Part shown: positions 36,959-48,973 of the stretch, piece after piece
How the letters are laid out: each line of letters opens with the position of its first letter
Position numbering within the stretch: position 1 is the first letter of the stretch
DNA from: Cryptomeria japonica
Lineage: Eukaryota > Streptophyta > Pinopsida > Cupressales > Cupressaceae
Direction of reading: 5' to 3'
Assembly (NCBI RefSeq): GCF_030272615.1
Contig: NC_081414.1
Span: 524,192,137 to 524,256,136 of the forward strand
Length of the DNA stretch: 64,000 bases
Made by a program: the position numbers and the translations under genes
Notes under the pieces: model-generated
What the model saw: only the letters and a program-made list of their open reading frames with translations
The model's database searches: none
What the model was told of the DNA's origin: nothing

Positions 36959-37468
36959 ATTGTTCTCTCATGGAATGTTAGGGGCTTGAACAGTGGCCCT
37001 CGACAAAAAGTTATTCGGGAGTTGATAAGGAGTCATTTGCCTAATGTAATTTTCTTGCCAGAAACTAAATTATCTTTGGAAAGTATGGCTGGTTTGATGC
37101 CAAAGTTGTGGGGGAGGAGTGGAGGCCTGTGTATCAGGGCTTACGGTTCCTCTAGAGATGTGGCTTGTCTTTGGAACCCCTTTAAGATTCATCCAATATG
37201 GTGGGTTTCCTCCAAATCTTCCTTATCTAGGATAGCATCTAGTCTTGAGACGGGGGAATACATCCTTCTTACTAATATTTATGCCCCTACTAGTTTTCAT
37301 GGTAAGAAGAAATTGTGGTCTCATATCACCTTTGTGAGTAGTTTGTCTCCTTTCCATCCATGGATTATGGCTAGTGATTTTAAAGTTATCTTGGAGTTGT
37401 GTGGGAAGAGGGGTGGTATTATGCGGTTGGGGCCTTCTTCCATCCTTCTTCATGATAATATCTTAGCC
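36956..37468 (+). pseudogene. LINE-c ORF2 endonuclease, N-terminal part
   Basis: The ORF opens with the apurinic-type endonuclease motifs of L1 ORF2: LSWNVRGLNSG, FLPETKL (metal-binding Glu), LTNIYAPT and WIMASDFKVIL where GDFN is usual, so the Asn position is altered. The ATG at 36956 overlaps the preceding stop. The enzyme would nick target DNA to prime reverse transcription. Coding breaks at 37468 in the TAGCC duplication of Copia-2 and resumes at 44815. Confidence 0.82.
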
Positions 37469-38890
37469 TAATGGTATGAAAAAAGAATAAGTATCTGGTA
37501 TATTACTAAGAGGGGGGGTGAATCAGTAAATAGAAAAACTGATACAAACTTCCCAAACTCAAACTCAATCACACAAAGTAAACTTATCAATGAAATACCA
37601 TTGTCAAGATCAATACTCATAAGAATATCGGTTGACTATTACAACAACTTAATAGTAAACAACATCAAACTTGTAAGCATCCAAATGCTTTATCATATGT
37701 TAACATATTTCATTCCTCAATGCTTCCGGTTATCATTCCTTGTTAGAAATAGTTAAATCAAATCAACAATAAGATCATAACCACAAAATATTCACCACAT
37801 GACACAAGTATATATACGTGGAAAACCCAAATAGGTAAAAACCATGGTGAGATGGGACTCATGAGAAAATATCTAAAATCTTATGAAGTTCGCCCTATTA
37901 GGAGCCAAGCCTGTTAAAGCTTTTACAAAAGTCATGTTAAGAATTGATCCTCTTCCCGGTTAAGGGATTGACTACAAATACCTTGTTAGAAGCAAATACC
38001 CTACAAGGAGTAACCTCAGTAGAGGATTTGAGAATCCAATCTAATGGACCACCTTGTTAGAGGATTTAATAAGTAACCAAGCTTATTAGAGCTTACCTGG
38101 TTAGGGGATTTCAATTCTATTGTAATTGTTAGAAAACAATAGGAGTTTCTTGATCTGCCTGAATAGCACTACATTTGCTTGATCAGATCCATTTAAGCTT
38201 CTATCTACCTTTACTCAAACTGCAGACTCATTCTCCGGTTAGGCAGCCACACATTCAACTGATTTCAACCAACTCTTGCTAGCACTAAAACAAAACAACT
38301 TCATCGACCTTAAATACAAATCAATTAGGTCGGTAACACAACAAAAACCTAATCCTCCCATCATCAAGATTACAAACAAGTCGGTACAAGTATGACCATT
38401 GGATTTCACAACAATCTTTACACATCAATCAAGAAAACCTCAACCGCTCCTTGATTACCGCTTCATCGAGCTCAGTAACTCATCACGCGCTTTACAGATG
38501 CAATACACTTTTCTCATTCCCTAGACAAACAAACAAACGCGCCAAAACATTTGAACTTGTATCCATACAATTACCATACGTGTCACCATCATTACTGCTC
38601 AACATCAAATCATAAACCAACATAACCAATTCGACAACCTTAATCGGTTAGGGTTTAGCAAAAACAACTGATAGGGTTTACCGGTTACATAACATAGAAG
38701 GGTTTAACCTTATACACCAGTTTATCAGTTCAACTCACAAACTTACATACCGGTTTACAATATCCTTCACAAAGTTCTTCCTACCGTTTACAAGACAATA
38801 TCAACAATAACAACAATATCATTATTGGTTCAATTGACATCAATGACAACATAACATATCATTAATGCAATCTTCATGCAAATGCCAAGA
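37469..38890 (-). repeat. 3' LTR of Copia-2
   Basis: About 1422 bp, closely similar to 43396-44814 but with scattered substitutions and small indels. The terminal base pattern at 38890 is CCAAGA where the partner has CCAACA. Confidence 0.88.
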
Positions 38891-39150
38891 ATCTCCCTCT
38901 TTAGCATTGATGGCAATACAGATATCAACACCATTGCTTGCTTGTTGTGATTGTGAATAGGAATCCTGGTTTACATTACCAAGTATTCACATGCTCTCTC
39001 TGTCTTAAGTTTGTCATCGGTTTTCCTTCTCATAATCACATAATTCTTCTCCCCCTTTGACAACAATACCAAATTGAAAGTAAAACATATAATGCCAAAT
39101 TTTTACTGTGCATCAATAACATACTGCAACTTGATGCTCTCCCTCTGGAA
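38891..39150 (-). promoter_or_regulatory. Multiple polypurine tracts of Copia-2
   Basis: On the minus strand, purine tracts occur directly before the 3' LTR (GCTAAAGAGGGAGAT at 38891-38905) and twice further upstream (TCAAAGGGGGAGAAG at 39046-39060; TCCAGAGGGAGAGC at 39135-39148). Repetition of the tract is a reported Sirevirus trait. Confidence 0.75.
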
Positions 39151-39227
39151 TACATCCACTTCTACATCAACCCTTGTAAAATTTTGCAAGTAATTCAGGG
39201 ACTGATGCAGTCAACATCATGCTCAAC

Positions 39228-41376
39228 TAACTTCATGAAGAGGGACAACCCCTAACTGACTTCTAAGATACTCAAAAGTAGTCTTAGGTAGAGGTTTGGT
39301 AAAAATACCTGCAAGTTGTTCCTTGGTAGAAACATGCTCTAAGATAACATCTTTACTCTAAACTTTTTCCCTCAAGAAATGATACTTCAATTCAATGTGC
39401 TTGGTTCATGCGTACAAAAAACGATTCTTAGAAATATTAATGGCACTTGTATTATCACATAAAATCTTTATAGGTTCTGAAATCTTCATTGTAAAACCTT
39501 CCAAAATGTGCCTCATCCAAATAGCCTATGTGCAATTCATATAAGCTGCAACATACTCAGCTTCAATAGTAGATTGTGAAGTATAGCTCTTCTTTTTACT
39601 ACTCCATGAAACAAGCCTTCCTCTAAGAAAAAATGCTCCACCACTTGTGCTTTTCTTGTCATCAACATTTCCTCCCCAATCAGCATCTGTGTATGCCTTC
39701 AAATCAAAGTTTCATCCATACAGATACCATAATCCATAGTAATAGTACCTTTCAGGTATCTAAAAATTCTCTTGGTTTCTATCAGGTGTGTTTCCTTAGG
39801 ATTCTTCTAGAATCTAGCAACTATACCAACTACATGGGCTATGTCTAGTCTACTGTGAACAACATAGTGTAATTTGTCAATCATTGACCTGTATTCCTTC
39901 TCATCAACAGACTTAGATTCATCTTCCTTGGAAAACTTACAACCTGTAACCATTGGTGTCCAAACTGGTTTACAATCACTCATGCCAAATGTCTTCAAAA
40001 CCTCTTTCACGTACTTATATTGTGTAATGAAAATACCATTCTTCATTTGTTGTATCTACAAGCCTATGAAATTTTTTATTTCCCCTACTAAAGACATTTC
40101 AAACTCGTTTTTCATTTCCTCGACAAAACTATTGCTCATGACATCATTACCCCCAAATATAATATCATCAACAAATACTTCACTGACCAGTATTTCATCT
40201 CCTTCAGACTTGAGATATATGTTACTATCATCACTAGTTCTCAAAAAGCCTATCTTCATTAGATGTGTATGAATCCTTTGATACTATGCTCTAGGTGCTT
40301 TCTTTAGTCCATATAAAGCTTTATGCAATCCGCATACCATGTCTTATTCATCAGTCAAAACCATATGGCTGCTCTATGTATACCTCTTCTTCCAATATCC
40401 CATTAAAAATGTAGACTTAATATCCATTTGATATACCTTGAACTTCTTATGGGTTGTAAATGCAAGTAAAGTTATGACACCTTCCAGTCTTGCTACTGGT
40501 ACAAAATGTTTGCCATAAGCTTCTCCTTCTTCTTGCGCATAACCCTTGCAGACTAATCTTGCCTTGTTGTGAATTACAACACCATCTTCATTCAACTTGT
40601 TCCTGTATACCTTTTTAGTACCTATAACATTCTTATTTACCGGTCAAGGTACTAGGGTCTAAGTTTTGTTCTTCTCAATTTGATCCAATTCCTCTTACAT
40701 AGCTTTAACCCAATGATCATCACCGAATGCCTCCTTAGCAGTTCTTGGTTCAATGGTGGAGATCATGCAAGAACTCTCTGATTCTTCTTCTGGTTAGTAC
40801 TCCAACATCCTTATCTCCAATAATCTGCTCAGTATTGTTATTCAGTCTCACATATCTAGAAATAACATGATCATTACCTTTAGGTTCAGCTTCTTCATTT
40901 TCATCATCTTCTTCTAAATTTATCTGTTCCGGTTGGACAAGTGCATCAGAATTCGCTTTGCCGATTTCAAATTTCACAGTTTTTGGTTCCAAAAACAAAA
41001 TGAAAGGATCTTCATCATTTTTCTCTAAACTGGTTCCTTATGAGACTTTGGAAAATGCATCCACTTGAACATCAACACTCTCAACAATTCTCTGTGTTTG
41101 ATTGTTGAAACATTTGTAGGCCTTACTCTTGGTGGAATAGCCAAGAAATATACCTTCATCACTTTTAGCCTCAAATTTGCTAATGTAATTACCTCTCTTA
41201 ATAAAACATTTGCTTCCAAATATCTTAAAATAACTAACATCAGGTGATCTTCCATACCAATATTCATAAGGTGTTTTTTCCTTACCTCTCTTTACCAGAA
41301 CCCGGTTCATTGTGTAGACAGTTGTGCTAACAGCTTCTCTCCAAAAGGTTTTCACTACACCTCCTTGTATCAACAT
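39228..41376 (-). pseudogene. Integrase C-terminus, reverse transcriptase and RNase H of Copia-2
   Basis: 41376-41038: FWREAVSTTVYTMNRV, YFKIFGSKCFI and KSDEGIFLGYSTKSKAYK. RT: HNKARLVCKGYAQEEG (40595 region), VYQMDIKSTFL, SEVFVDDIIFGG (both palm Asp), LVGEIKNFIGL, then YRSMIDKLHYVVHSRLDIAH (39807-40046). RNase H and C-terminus read on to about 39228 across stops: STIEAEYVAA, CDNTSAINISKN and KHIELKYHFLREKV. At least four frameshifts or stops separate the pieces. Phrases such as KSDEGIFLGYSTKSKAY are characteristic of the SIRE lineage. Confidence 0.85.
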
Positions 41377-41379
41377 TGT

Positions 41380-42813
41380 CCTAGCAGCTTCAACAACTAA
41401 CCGGTTGTTCCTTTCTGCTATACCATTCTCTTGTGGTGTCCTCGGTGCAAAAAGATTCTATTTGATACCATTCTCTTCACAGTACCTAGTGAATTCCTCA
41501 AAAGTAAATTCACCACCTTGATTTATCCTCAAACATTTTATCTTTTTATCACTCTCTTTCTCATCTAAGGCCCTGAATGCCTTGAACTTACCAAAAGCTT
41601 CATTCTTATCTTTCAATAATGTGACCCACATCATCCTTGAGCAATCATTAGTGAGAATCATGAAATATCTATCACCTTGAATGCTTTTTGTTCTTATTGG
41701 TCCACAAAGATCTGTATGAACCAAATCTAACAAGTGCTCTGCTGAAAAGGATTTCCTTTTAAAAGTTGAAGAAGTCATCTTTCCTAACTGACATTCTTTG
41801 TAGAGAGTATTAACCAGTTTATCTAACTGAGGCAAACCTCTCACTGTCTTGGACTTACTCACTTTAACAATGTTATCAAAGTTTATATGACAAAATCTCA
41901 TATGCCAAAGCCAACTATCATCTATTTTTGCAATAAAACAGTTGCTAACTTTAGAATTAAGATGAAACAGATTACCTTTAGTTTGTTTCTTAGTTGTAAT
42001 CAATTCACCTTTGTTGTCAAATATTTTGCACATACCAATTTTAAACTCCAATGGGTATCCTTTGTCATTGAGTTGTGCCACACTCAAAAGATTGTTCTTT
42101 AGATCTTCAGCCCCATAGACATCATCTGCACTTCTCTTCCCATTAAGAGAAATAACTCTCTTACCTTTAACCATGCAGGTTGAGTCATTGCCAAATCTAA
42201 CAATACCACCATCAAATTATTTCAAGGAAATAAATTTTCTTTGATCACCAGTCATATGATGTGAACAACCACTATCAATGATCCAATCATCAGAGTTATC
42301 CATCCTAGATACTAATGCCTTCTGGTCTGATATCTCTTCCTTAATAGCTACAAACACGATATCTTCACTAGCATCATCATCAGATTCTTCATCAGTGATA
42401 CCACTATCAATAGCAATAAGACAATCTCTCTTGCCTTTACCCTTATACTTCTTGAATTTGTCTCTCTTGTGTTCATTTTCACCATTAGGACAATTAGCCG
42501 CTATGAAACCAATCTTGTTGCATGCAAAACATTTTAAAGGTAGTTTACCTCTATATTTACCAGAGCCTCTAAGCAACCGCTTTGCCAATAATGTTTCAAG
42601 CTCCATTAAATTGGCTTCATCATCAACATCTCTGTCAGATCTAGATTCATAACCTTGACTAGTATCTCTACTTTTTATCATAGATGGGTTAGAAACTGAA
42701 GCTCTAAATGCAGACTTAGATTTTTGTACACTACCATCATAACCGTTTAGTTCAAAAGAAGTAATCTTGCCAATGATGGATTCAAGAGTTACCTTAGTTT
42801 TTTCAATGGACAT
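41380..42813 (-). pseudogene. Nucleocapsid knuckle, protease and integrase of Copia-2
   Basis: The single knuckle CFACNKIGFIAANC (about 42522-42481) has Phe in place of the His ligand. Protease follows with DDWIIDSGCSHHMTGD near 42270. Integrase has the zinc-binding HMRFCH and CQLGKMT, the core HTDLCGP (Asp), ILTNDCSRMMWV, and LRINQGGEF where the conserved second Asp (TDNGGEF) is Asn. The Glu region lies in the next segment. With the second acidic residue lost the integrase should be dead. Short non-coding gaps and frameshifts lie near 42190 and 41455. Confidence 0.85.
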
Positions 42814-43325
42814 CAGCTCCTGAATAGTGCAACTCGAATAGCATAGACCGGTAGCAGGGTTCTCAGTACCTTACTGATCACTGTGGCATCTTCCACTTGC
42901 CCTCCTGCACTCTTAATTTCACCGACTATCTTGTTTATCCTTTGACCATACTGCTGGATACTCTCACCTTCAGACATTCTCATGTCATCAAACTTTCCTC
43001 TTAGACTCCCTTCTTTAGGAATCTTAACATGTTCATCACCACTATAAATCTCTTCAAGATTTTTCCATAATTCATATGCAGTTTCAAAACCATGAACATC
43101 TACATATTCAGTATCAAACAGGGAATTGATAATAGCCTCCAATGCTTGATGATTTTCTTGTTGTTCTTTCTTCTGATCATCAGTTAGAGTTCCAGTAGGT
43201 GCAATATACTTGGTATCTACATGATCCCAATACTGACTTCCCAGACTCTTGATGTAAATCTTCATTCTGTCGCTCCATATCCTATGGTTTTCTCTGTTGA
43301 GATTCAGACCTTCCTTCTTCATCAT
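42813..43325 (-). pseudogene. Gag of Copia-2
   Basis: The open frame of 170 residues has copia/Sirevirus Gag character: ENHRIWSDRMKIYIKSLG, FETAYELWKNLEEIYSG, EGESIQQYGQRINKIVGEI and VISKVLRTLLPVYA. A frameshift near 42820 moves the continuation (MSIEKTKVTLESIIGKITSF) to the next frame. Gag would form the particle shell. The ATG at 43325 lies about 70 bases inside the LTR, a plausible start. Confidence 0.83.
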
Positions 43326-43381
43326 GATCTAGTAGATCTTTTACTCAAGTTGTTAGGCTTAGATATTAGAGGACCTGAGAT

Positions 43382-43395
43382 GCTCTGATACCAAT
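43382..43395 (-). promoter_or_regulatory. Primer binding site of Copia-2 (tRNA-iMet)
   Basis: The minus strand reads TTGGTATCAGAGCA just inside the 5' LTR. Confidence 0.88.
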
Positions 43396-44814
43396 TTATG
43401 GTATGAAGAAAGAATAAGTATTTGGTAGATTACTGAGAGGGGGGGTGGTGAATTAGTAAATAGAAAAACTGATACAAACTTTCCAAAATCAAACTCAATC
43501 ACACAAAGTAAACTTATCAATGAAATACCATTGTCAAGATCACTACTCATAAGAATATCGGTTGATTGTTATAACAACTTAACAGTAAACAACATCAAAC
43601 TTGTAAGCATCCAAATTCTTTATCATATGTCAACCTACTTCATTCCTCAATGCTTTCGGTTATCATGCCTTATCAAAAATAGTTAAATCAAATCAACAAT
43701 AAGATCATAACCACAAAAACATTCACCACATGACACAAGTATTTATACATGGAAAACCCAAATAGGTAAAAAGCATGGTGAGATGGGACTCACAAGAAAA
43801 TATTTGAACTCTTTTGAAGTTCGCCCTATTAGGAGCCAAGCCTATTAAAGCTATTACAAAACTCTTGTAAAAAACTGATCTTGTTAGGAATCACTTGGTT
43901 AAGGGATTGAGTACAAATTCCTTGTTAGAAGCAAATACCTTGTAAGGAGTAACCTCAGTAGAGGATTTGAGAATCCAATCTAATGGACCACCTTGTTAGA
44001 GAATTTAATAAGTAACCAAGCTTGTTAGAGCTTACCCGGTTAGGGGATTTCAATTCTGTTGTAATTGTTAGAAAACAACAATAGTTTCTTGATCTGTCTA
44101 AATAGCACTACATTTGCTTGATTAGATCCATTTAAGCTTCTATCTGCCTTTACTCAAACTGCAAACTCATTTTTGGATAGGCAACCACACATTTAACTGA
44201 TTTCAGCCAACTCTTGCCAACATTAAAACAAAACAACTTCATCAACCTTAAATACAAATCAATTAGATTGGTAACACAACAAAAACCTAATCCTCTCGTC
44301 ATCAAGATTACAAAACAAGTCGGTACAAGTATGGCCGTTGGATTTCATAGCAATCTTTACACATCAATCAAGAAAACCTCAACCGATCCTTGATTACCGC
44401 TTCATCAAGCTCAGTAACTCATCACATGCTTTGCATTAGATGCAATACACTTTGTTCATTCCTTAGACAAACAAACAAACATGCTAAAGCATTTGAATTT
44501 GTCTTCATACAATGACCATATGTGTCACCATCATTACCGCTCAACATAACCAATTCGACAACCTTAATCGGTTAGGGCTTATCTAAAACAATTGATAAGG
44601 TTTACCAGTTACATAACATAGAAGGGTTTAACCTTATACACTAGTTTACCGATTCAACTCACAAACTTACATACCGTTTTACAATACCCTTCATAAAGTT
44701 CTTCCTACCGTTTACAAGACAATATCAACAATAACAACATTATCATTACCGGTTCAATTGACATCAATGACAACATAACATATCATTAATGCAATTGTCA
44801 TGCAAATGCCAACA
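43396..44814 (-). repeat. 5' LTR of Copia-2
   Basis: About 1419 bp, read on the minus strand from 44814 (TGTTGGCATTTG) down. It includes repeated CCGGTTA/CTAACAAGG-type motifs, a block reading GTGAGTCCCATCTCACCATG followed by TTTTTACCTATTTGGGTTTTCC, and a C-run (CACCCCCCCTCTCAG) near its end. These blocks recur in the element B LTRs. Confidence 0.88.
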
Positions 44815-46079
44815 TAGCCTTGAATCTAGTTGACATTAAACCCAGTAATGGCTTATTCACATGGAATAACCAGAGAATAAGGGAGAATTGGATTCTGGAG
44901 AGACTAGACTACTTTTTAGTTTTTGGTTTTTGGGTCGGTGGTGAGTGGTCCACTAGCTTTGAAATATTAGATTGGAGAGGATTGCATCACTGGCCCATTA
45001 AATTAGTGTCTTCTTCTGCTCGGGTTGCTCAAGCTCCTCCTTTCAAATTCCAGCTTATGTGGCTAAGAGACTCTTCTCTGTAGGAACATGTTGCATATTG
45101 GTGGAAGAAAGGGAGGCCAACCTATGGCACTGCTATGTTCACTCTTGCCAAACTACTGCAATTTGTTGAGTTTCAATTTAAAAGGTGGAATCGTCAGTGT
45201 TTTGGTAATATTTTTCATGCTAAGGTTGCTGCTCAATTAGAGTTGGATGGAATTACAAGAGAGATAAGGGATAATGGATTATCGAAAGCCTTTCTTAGGG
45301 AGCAAGCCAAGGCAGTTAAGGATCTTGAGGAATGGGAGCTTAGGGAGGATATCTACTAGAAACAAAGAGCTCGGATTGATTGGCTTCAAGAAGGGGATAA
45401 GAATATTGCTTTCTTCAATTCAGTGAAAGCTAGAAGACATGATAACTCTATCCCTTTTATTGTTAATGATAGAGGTGAGCATTGTTTATCTCTGCAAGAG
45501 ATTTCTAGGGAATCTATGCAGTAGTTTCAATTCTTATTTAGTGATGGTTCTCAGGGGGAATTTGAAGAGGAAACTCTGGTTCTTTCATGTATTACTTTTG
45601 TAGTTAGAAGGGAGATGAATGAGCATCTTTTGGGATATTATCAAATTGGATTTATTGAAGGTGGTGCAAGAGTCCCAGAGGAATAAACAGATGCTTAGGT
45701 CTTTGAATGCAACTTTCATTGCACTCATTCCCAAGTGTGATGGGGTTGATCGGTTAAGTCAATTCCACCCTATATCTCTCTGTAATGTTATTTACAAGAT
45801 AATCTCCTAGTTGATAGCTCACATAATGAAGAAATGGATTGGGAGAATTATTGTTGAGGAACATAGTGGTTTTGTGGAAGATCAACAAATCTTGGATGGA
45901 GTGGTCATTGCTACTAAGACCATTCATTCTATGGCTGCTTCCAAAGAAAAAGATATGTTTATCAAGCTTGACATGGAAAAGGCTTATGATAGAGTTTGAT
46001 GGTCCTTCCTCCAAAAGATTCTTGGGGCCTTTGGTTTTATTGTTGAAAGGATCCAATGGGTCATGAGTTGTGTTTTGTA
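44815..46079 (+). pseudogene. LINE-c ORF2: endonuclease C-terminus to reverse transcriptase start
   Basis: Reading resumes after the TAGCC duplication with LNLVDIKPSNGLFTWNNQR, then ERLDYFLV and LHHWPI, where the catalytic SDH is changed to LHH. A linker helix region follows (FGNIFHAKVAAQLELDGI; DWLQEGDKNIAFFNSVKARR). The RT fingers start near 45600 but the APGPDGF motif is missing, with a frameshift there, implying a deletion of roughly 60-80 bases. NATFIALIPK, HPISLCNVIYKI and MEKAYDRV follow. Stops are TAG or TGA at 45081, 45357, 45522, 45807 and near 45997. The region ends at the element B insertion (46075-46079). Confidence 0.85.
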
Positions 46080-47151
46080 TGTTGGCTTGATGATGATTGT
46101 AATGAATTCATCATATGTTATCATTGATGAAACACATACACACACATATGTTCATATTGTCTACCGGTGTGACTTCAAAGTTGTTTATACTACAACCGAT
46201 ATACTAGGGGTTTATATCTAATCGGTACATGGTGACAACTAGTATATACATGGAGACAACCAGTGGCTATACATAACTCGACATCAACATGAGGATCTAG
46301 TAGAGATTATCAAAGGAGCATCAAAGGATAAATGGTTTATATGTTTAGCTTCAACTGGTATTGATTGTTCCAATAGGTATTCATTGATTATGTGATGAGT
46401 TATCACAAGTTGTGATGAGTTATCCTTACCGACAAGTTTTGGTGGTATTTTTGTGATGAGTTATGATCACTTGACCAGATACACTGCACCTAGGTAATTG
46501 CGTTATGATTTCTAGAGGCGAACATGATATCTAAATGTCTATATATCGACATTACAATGAATTATTTTGTATGAGAAAAAAGTGATATGTTATGTGCAAA
46601 GGCAGAAGTGTTAAGTCACAAAGTATGTTGGTAAAGAAGTGTTAAGTGTGCAGAAGAGGATCTATACAAGCAAGTTGTGCTACTACTAGATCACACCACT
46701 TGTTGTTTTCTAATCACTGCAACAGTCAAATCCCCTTACTGGGTAAGATCTAACAAGCTTCATTATTCACATCCTCTAACTAGGTGATCCATTAGTTTGG
46801 ATTTAGAAATCCTCGACTGAGGTTACTCCTTACAGGGTATAGCTTTTAACTAAGCTTTGGGATCTTTAATAGGATCCACTCCTAGCAAAGGACTTTGTAG
46901 ACCCTAACTGGTCAGTTATCTATTATTGTAGATAGTTAACTTGTGAGTCCCATCTCACCATGGTTTTTACCTATTTGGGTTTTCCACGTATAAAGATTTG
47001 TGTTATGGTGGATGTTGTTATATCATTTTTAATTGCATGCATATTGTTTAATAAACTTGTTAATTTTATTTACCGGTCAGTGTTTAAAGTAGTACTATTT
47101 TTGGTGTCACTGATTCACCCCCCCCCCTCTCAATGCTTTACAAGTCCATCA
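46080..47151 (+). repeat. 5' LTR of element B
   Basis: 1072 bp. It shares with the Copia-2 LTR the block TGTGAGTCCCATCTCACCAT followed by GGTTTTTACCTATTTGGGTT (about 46943-46983) and a C-run GATTCACCCCCCCCCCTCTC near the end. It differs from its partner by short indels, including two spots where the 3' LTR carries an extra local duplication (about 18-22 bp each). Confidence 0.92.
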
Positions 47152-47152
47152 A

Positions 47153-47166
47153 TTGGTATCAGAGCC
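47153..47166 (+). promoter_or_regulatory. Primer binding site of element B (tRNA-iMet)
   Basis: TTGGTATCAGAGCC begins two bases after the LTR end. Confidence 0.92.
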
Positions 47167-47213
47167 TAACTTCTTTAAAACCTAATCGCTTGGAAGGGAA
47201 CCCTAAAGCTACC

Positions 47214-48508
47214 ATGGGGGATATGAGCTACTTTGAGATGGCTAGAGATATTGAGACTAGTAGGAATGAGCTTGAAACCCTAAGGGTCAAACTAAAAGCT
47301 TCTCAATTCAAAAGGAGAGAGATAACTGAACAGCTGTTAGAAATATATGATAATAGTTCTTCAGATGAGGCCAATATTGATGCTTTAGCTGAGGAAGTTG
47401 AAAAACTAAATAGTGAAAAGCTAAATCTGAGGAGAGAGCTAGAAGATCTTACTATCCGCATAAGTCAGGAACTGGAAGCCAAGAGAACTTCTGAAGATCT
47501 CATCAAGGAAAGAGATCATGAGATTTCCAAGATTAAGCAAGAGAATGCTACTTTACATGATCATTTGAATGCAGAAAGAGAAGAAAAGGAGAACCTATAG
47601 CTAGACTTGAGTTAGCATCATCTCTGAGAGAGAACCTGTCAAAACATAATGAAGATCTCACCAGACAGCTCACTGAAGTGAATGGGAAATTGGAAAAGTT
47701 CAATAGAAGTTCTACCTTGCTAGAAGAGAAAATTTAATCACAAAGGATGAATGGTGATACATCTGGACTTGGTTTTCACACATCTGAAAAAGGTGAATCC
47801 TCTGGTACCAAGAGCAACACTCTTAAGAACAAATTTGCTCCAAAGGTCAAAAATTCTACCGGTAAGAAGGTATGTAAACCTGTTTGTTTTGTTTGCCATA
47901 AACCTAGTCACACTACAAATGTTTGTAGAGACAAACCCAATAGAAATGAAAGCTACAATACTAATGCTAGCTATGTGTCCAAGAAATTTGAAGGTCATTG
48001 CTTCACATGTAAAATGTATGGACATAGATTAGTTGAATGTAGATATGGAGCAAATAATCCAGTATCGCATATGCATCCTAGACCAAATGGCAACACGATG
48101 AGAAATTTTGACAACGGGGTCAAAATGAATTGGAAAAGACCCTACGGCAACCAGTTTAGTCCATTTGAGATGGAAAAGGTAACAAATGTCATTTGCACCA
48201 TCTATAACAACTTTGGTCATGTGGCTATGAATCGCAAAAGAAGAACTGGGAGAGGTAATGCATGACCTTGGAGATCATTCGGTATGGCCTTCTATCACTG
48301 TCATAAACTAGGACACATGGCAAATTTATGTAGATCCAGAAAGAGCAAACCGGTCAATCCTTCTAAAGATCAGAAAGGAAAGCAGAAAGTTAATGTTGAA
48401 GAAACTAGAGAAGAAATGATTAAAATATGGAAGAAGAAGAGTGATGACTCACCTAGAGAAGAAACTAATCCTTCACCAAGTGTGGAGAATCCTCCACTAG
48501 TGAATTAA
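47214..48508 (+). pseudogene. Element B ORF1: Gag-like coiled coil plus CCHC knuckles
   Basis: The likely start is the ATG at 47214 (MGDMSYFEMARDIETSRNEL), 47 bases after the primer site. About 130 residues of Glu/Lys/Leu-rich coiled coil follow, to a frameshift at about 47600. In the next frame (47747-48265) are CFVCHKPSHTTNVC and CFTCKMYGHRLVEC, both intact, then CTIYNNFGHVAMNR, which has lost ligands. A fourth knuckle at 48284 onward reads FYHCHKLGHMANLC, its first Cys changed to Phe. A Lys/Glu tail ends at 48508. Element A has the same four-knuckle layout, with all ligands present. It is interpreted as a Gag/nucleocapsid analogue; no Gag Pfam-type signature was seen. Confidence 0.75.
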
Positions 48509-48973
48509 GCCTTTTCAATATGGCTAAGGGGAGCATAATGGTAAATCAACCTCTGGATCCCTTGAAATGAATGAGTGGTAAAAGAAATTGAATGCATAGA
48601 ATTTTGATATCTCTTTGTCAATCGCTTATCAACCGGTTTTACATCTATGTATCTTTAAGCGGTGTAGTTAGGGTTTGTAACCTTAACGGGTGAGCATTTA
48701 ATGTAGTAGGTAAAAAGGATAAAAGTGAGTTTTCACTTTGTTATTTTTACCCTAAAGCATACAAGAAAGAATTGTTGATCGCCTACAGAGCTAAGAAAGG
48801 ATTGTTATCTGATTTTAGTCAAAGTTGCATTGTGATTTGAGTAATCAAGTTGATTTGAAGGTTGTTGAAGACTGAACTAGTGTGCTCTTGAGCATTCAAC
48901 CGGTAAATGAGGCAGTGTGTGTGAAATAAGGTATTTCTTTGAAAAATCCTGCTTCAAATCTAGTTTATCTAGA
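48509..48973 (+). other. Inter-ORF region of element B
   Basis: 465 bp with stops in all frames between ORF1 and ORF2. It may hold a subgenomic promoter or splice acceptor for ORF2, since a downstream ORF needs some means of expression; no specific signal could be identified. Confidence 0.4.

Larger units (their letters stand above)
37469..44814 (-). mobile_element. Copia-2: Sirevirus-like Ty1/copia element inside LINE-c
   Basis: LTRs at 37469-38890 (3', about 1422 bp) and 43396-44814 (5', about 1419 bp) flank a minus-strand Gag-protease-integrase-RT-RNase H coding region. TAGCC duplications lie at 37464-37468 and 44815-44819. The LTR starts TGTTGGCATTTGCATGA on the minus strand; its other terminus reads CCATTA/CCATAA rather than CA, so the exact end is uncertain by about 3 bases. 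A tRNA-Met primer site and several AAAGGGGGAG-like purine tracts upstream of the 3' LTR fit the Sirevirus lineage. Stops and frameshifts show it is inactive. Confidence 0.9.
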
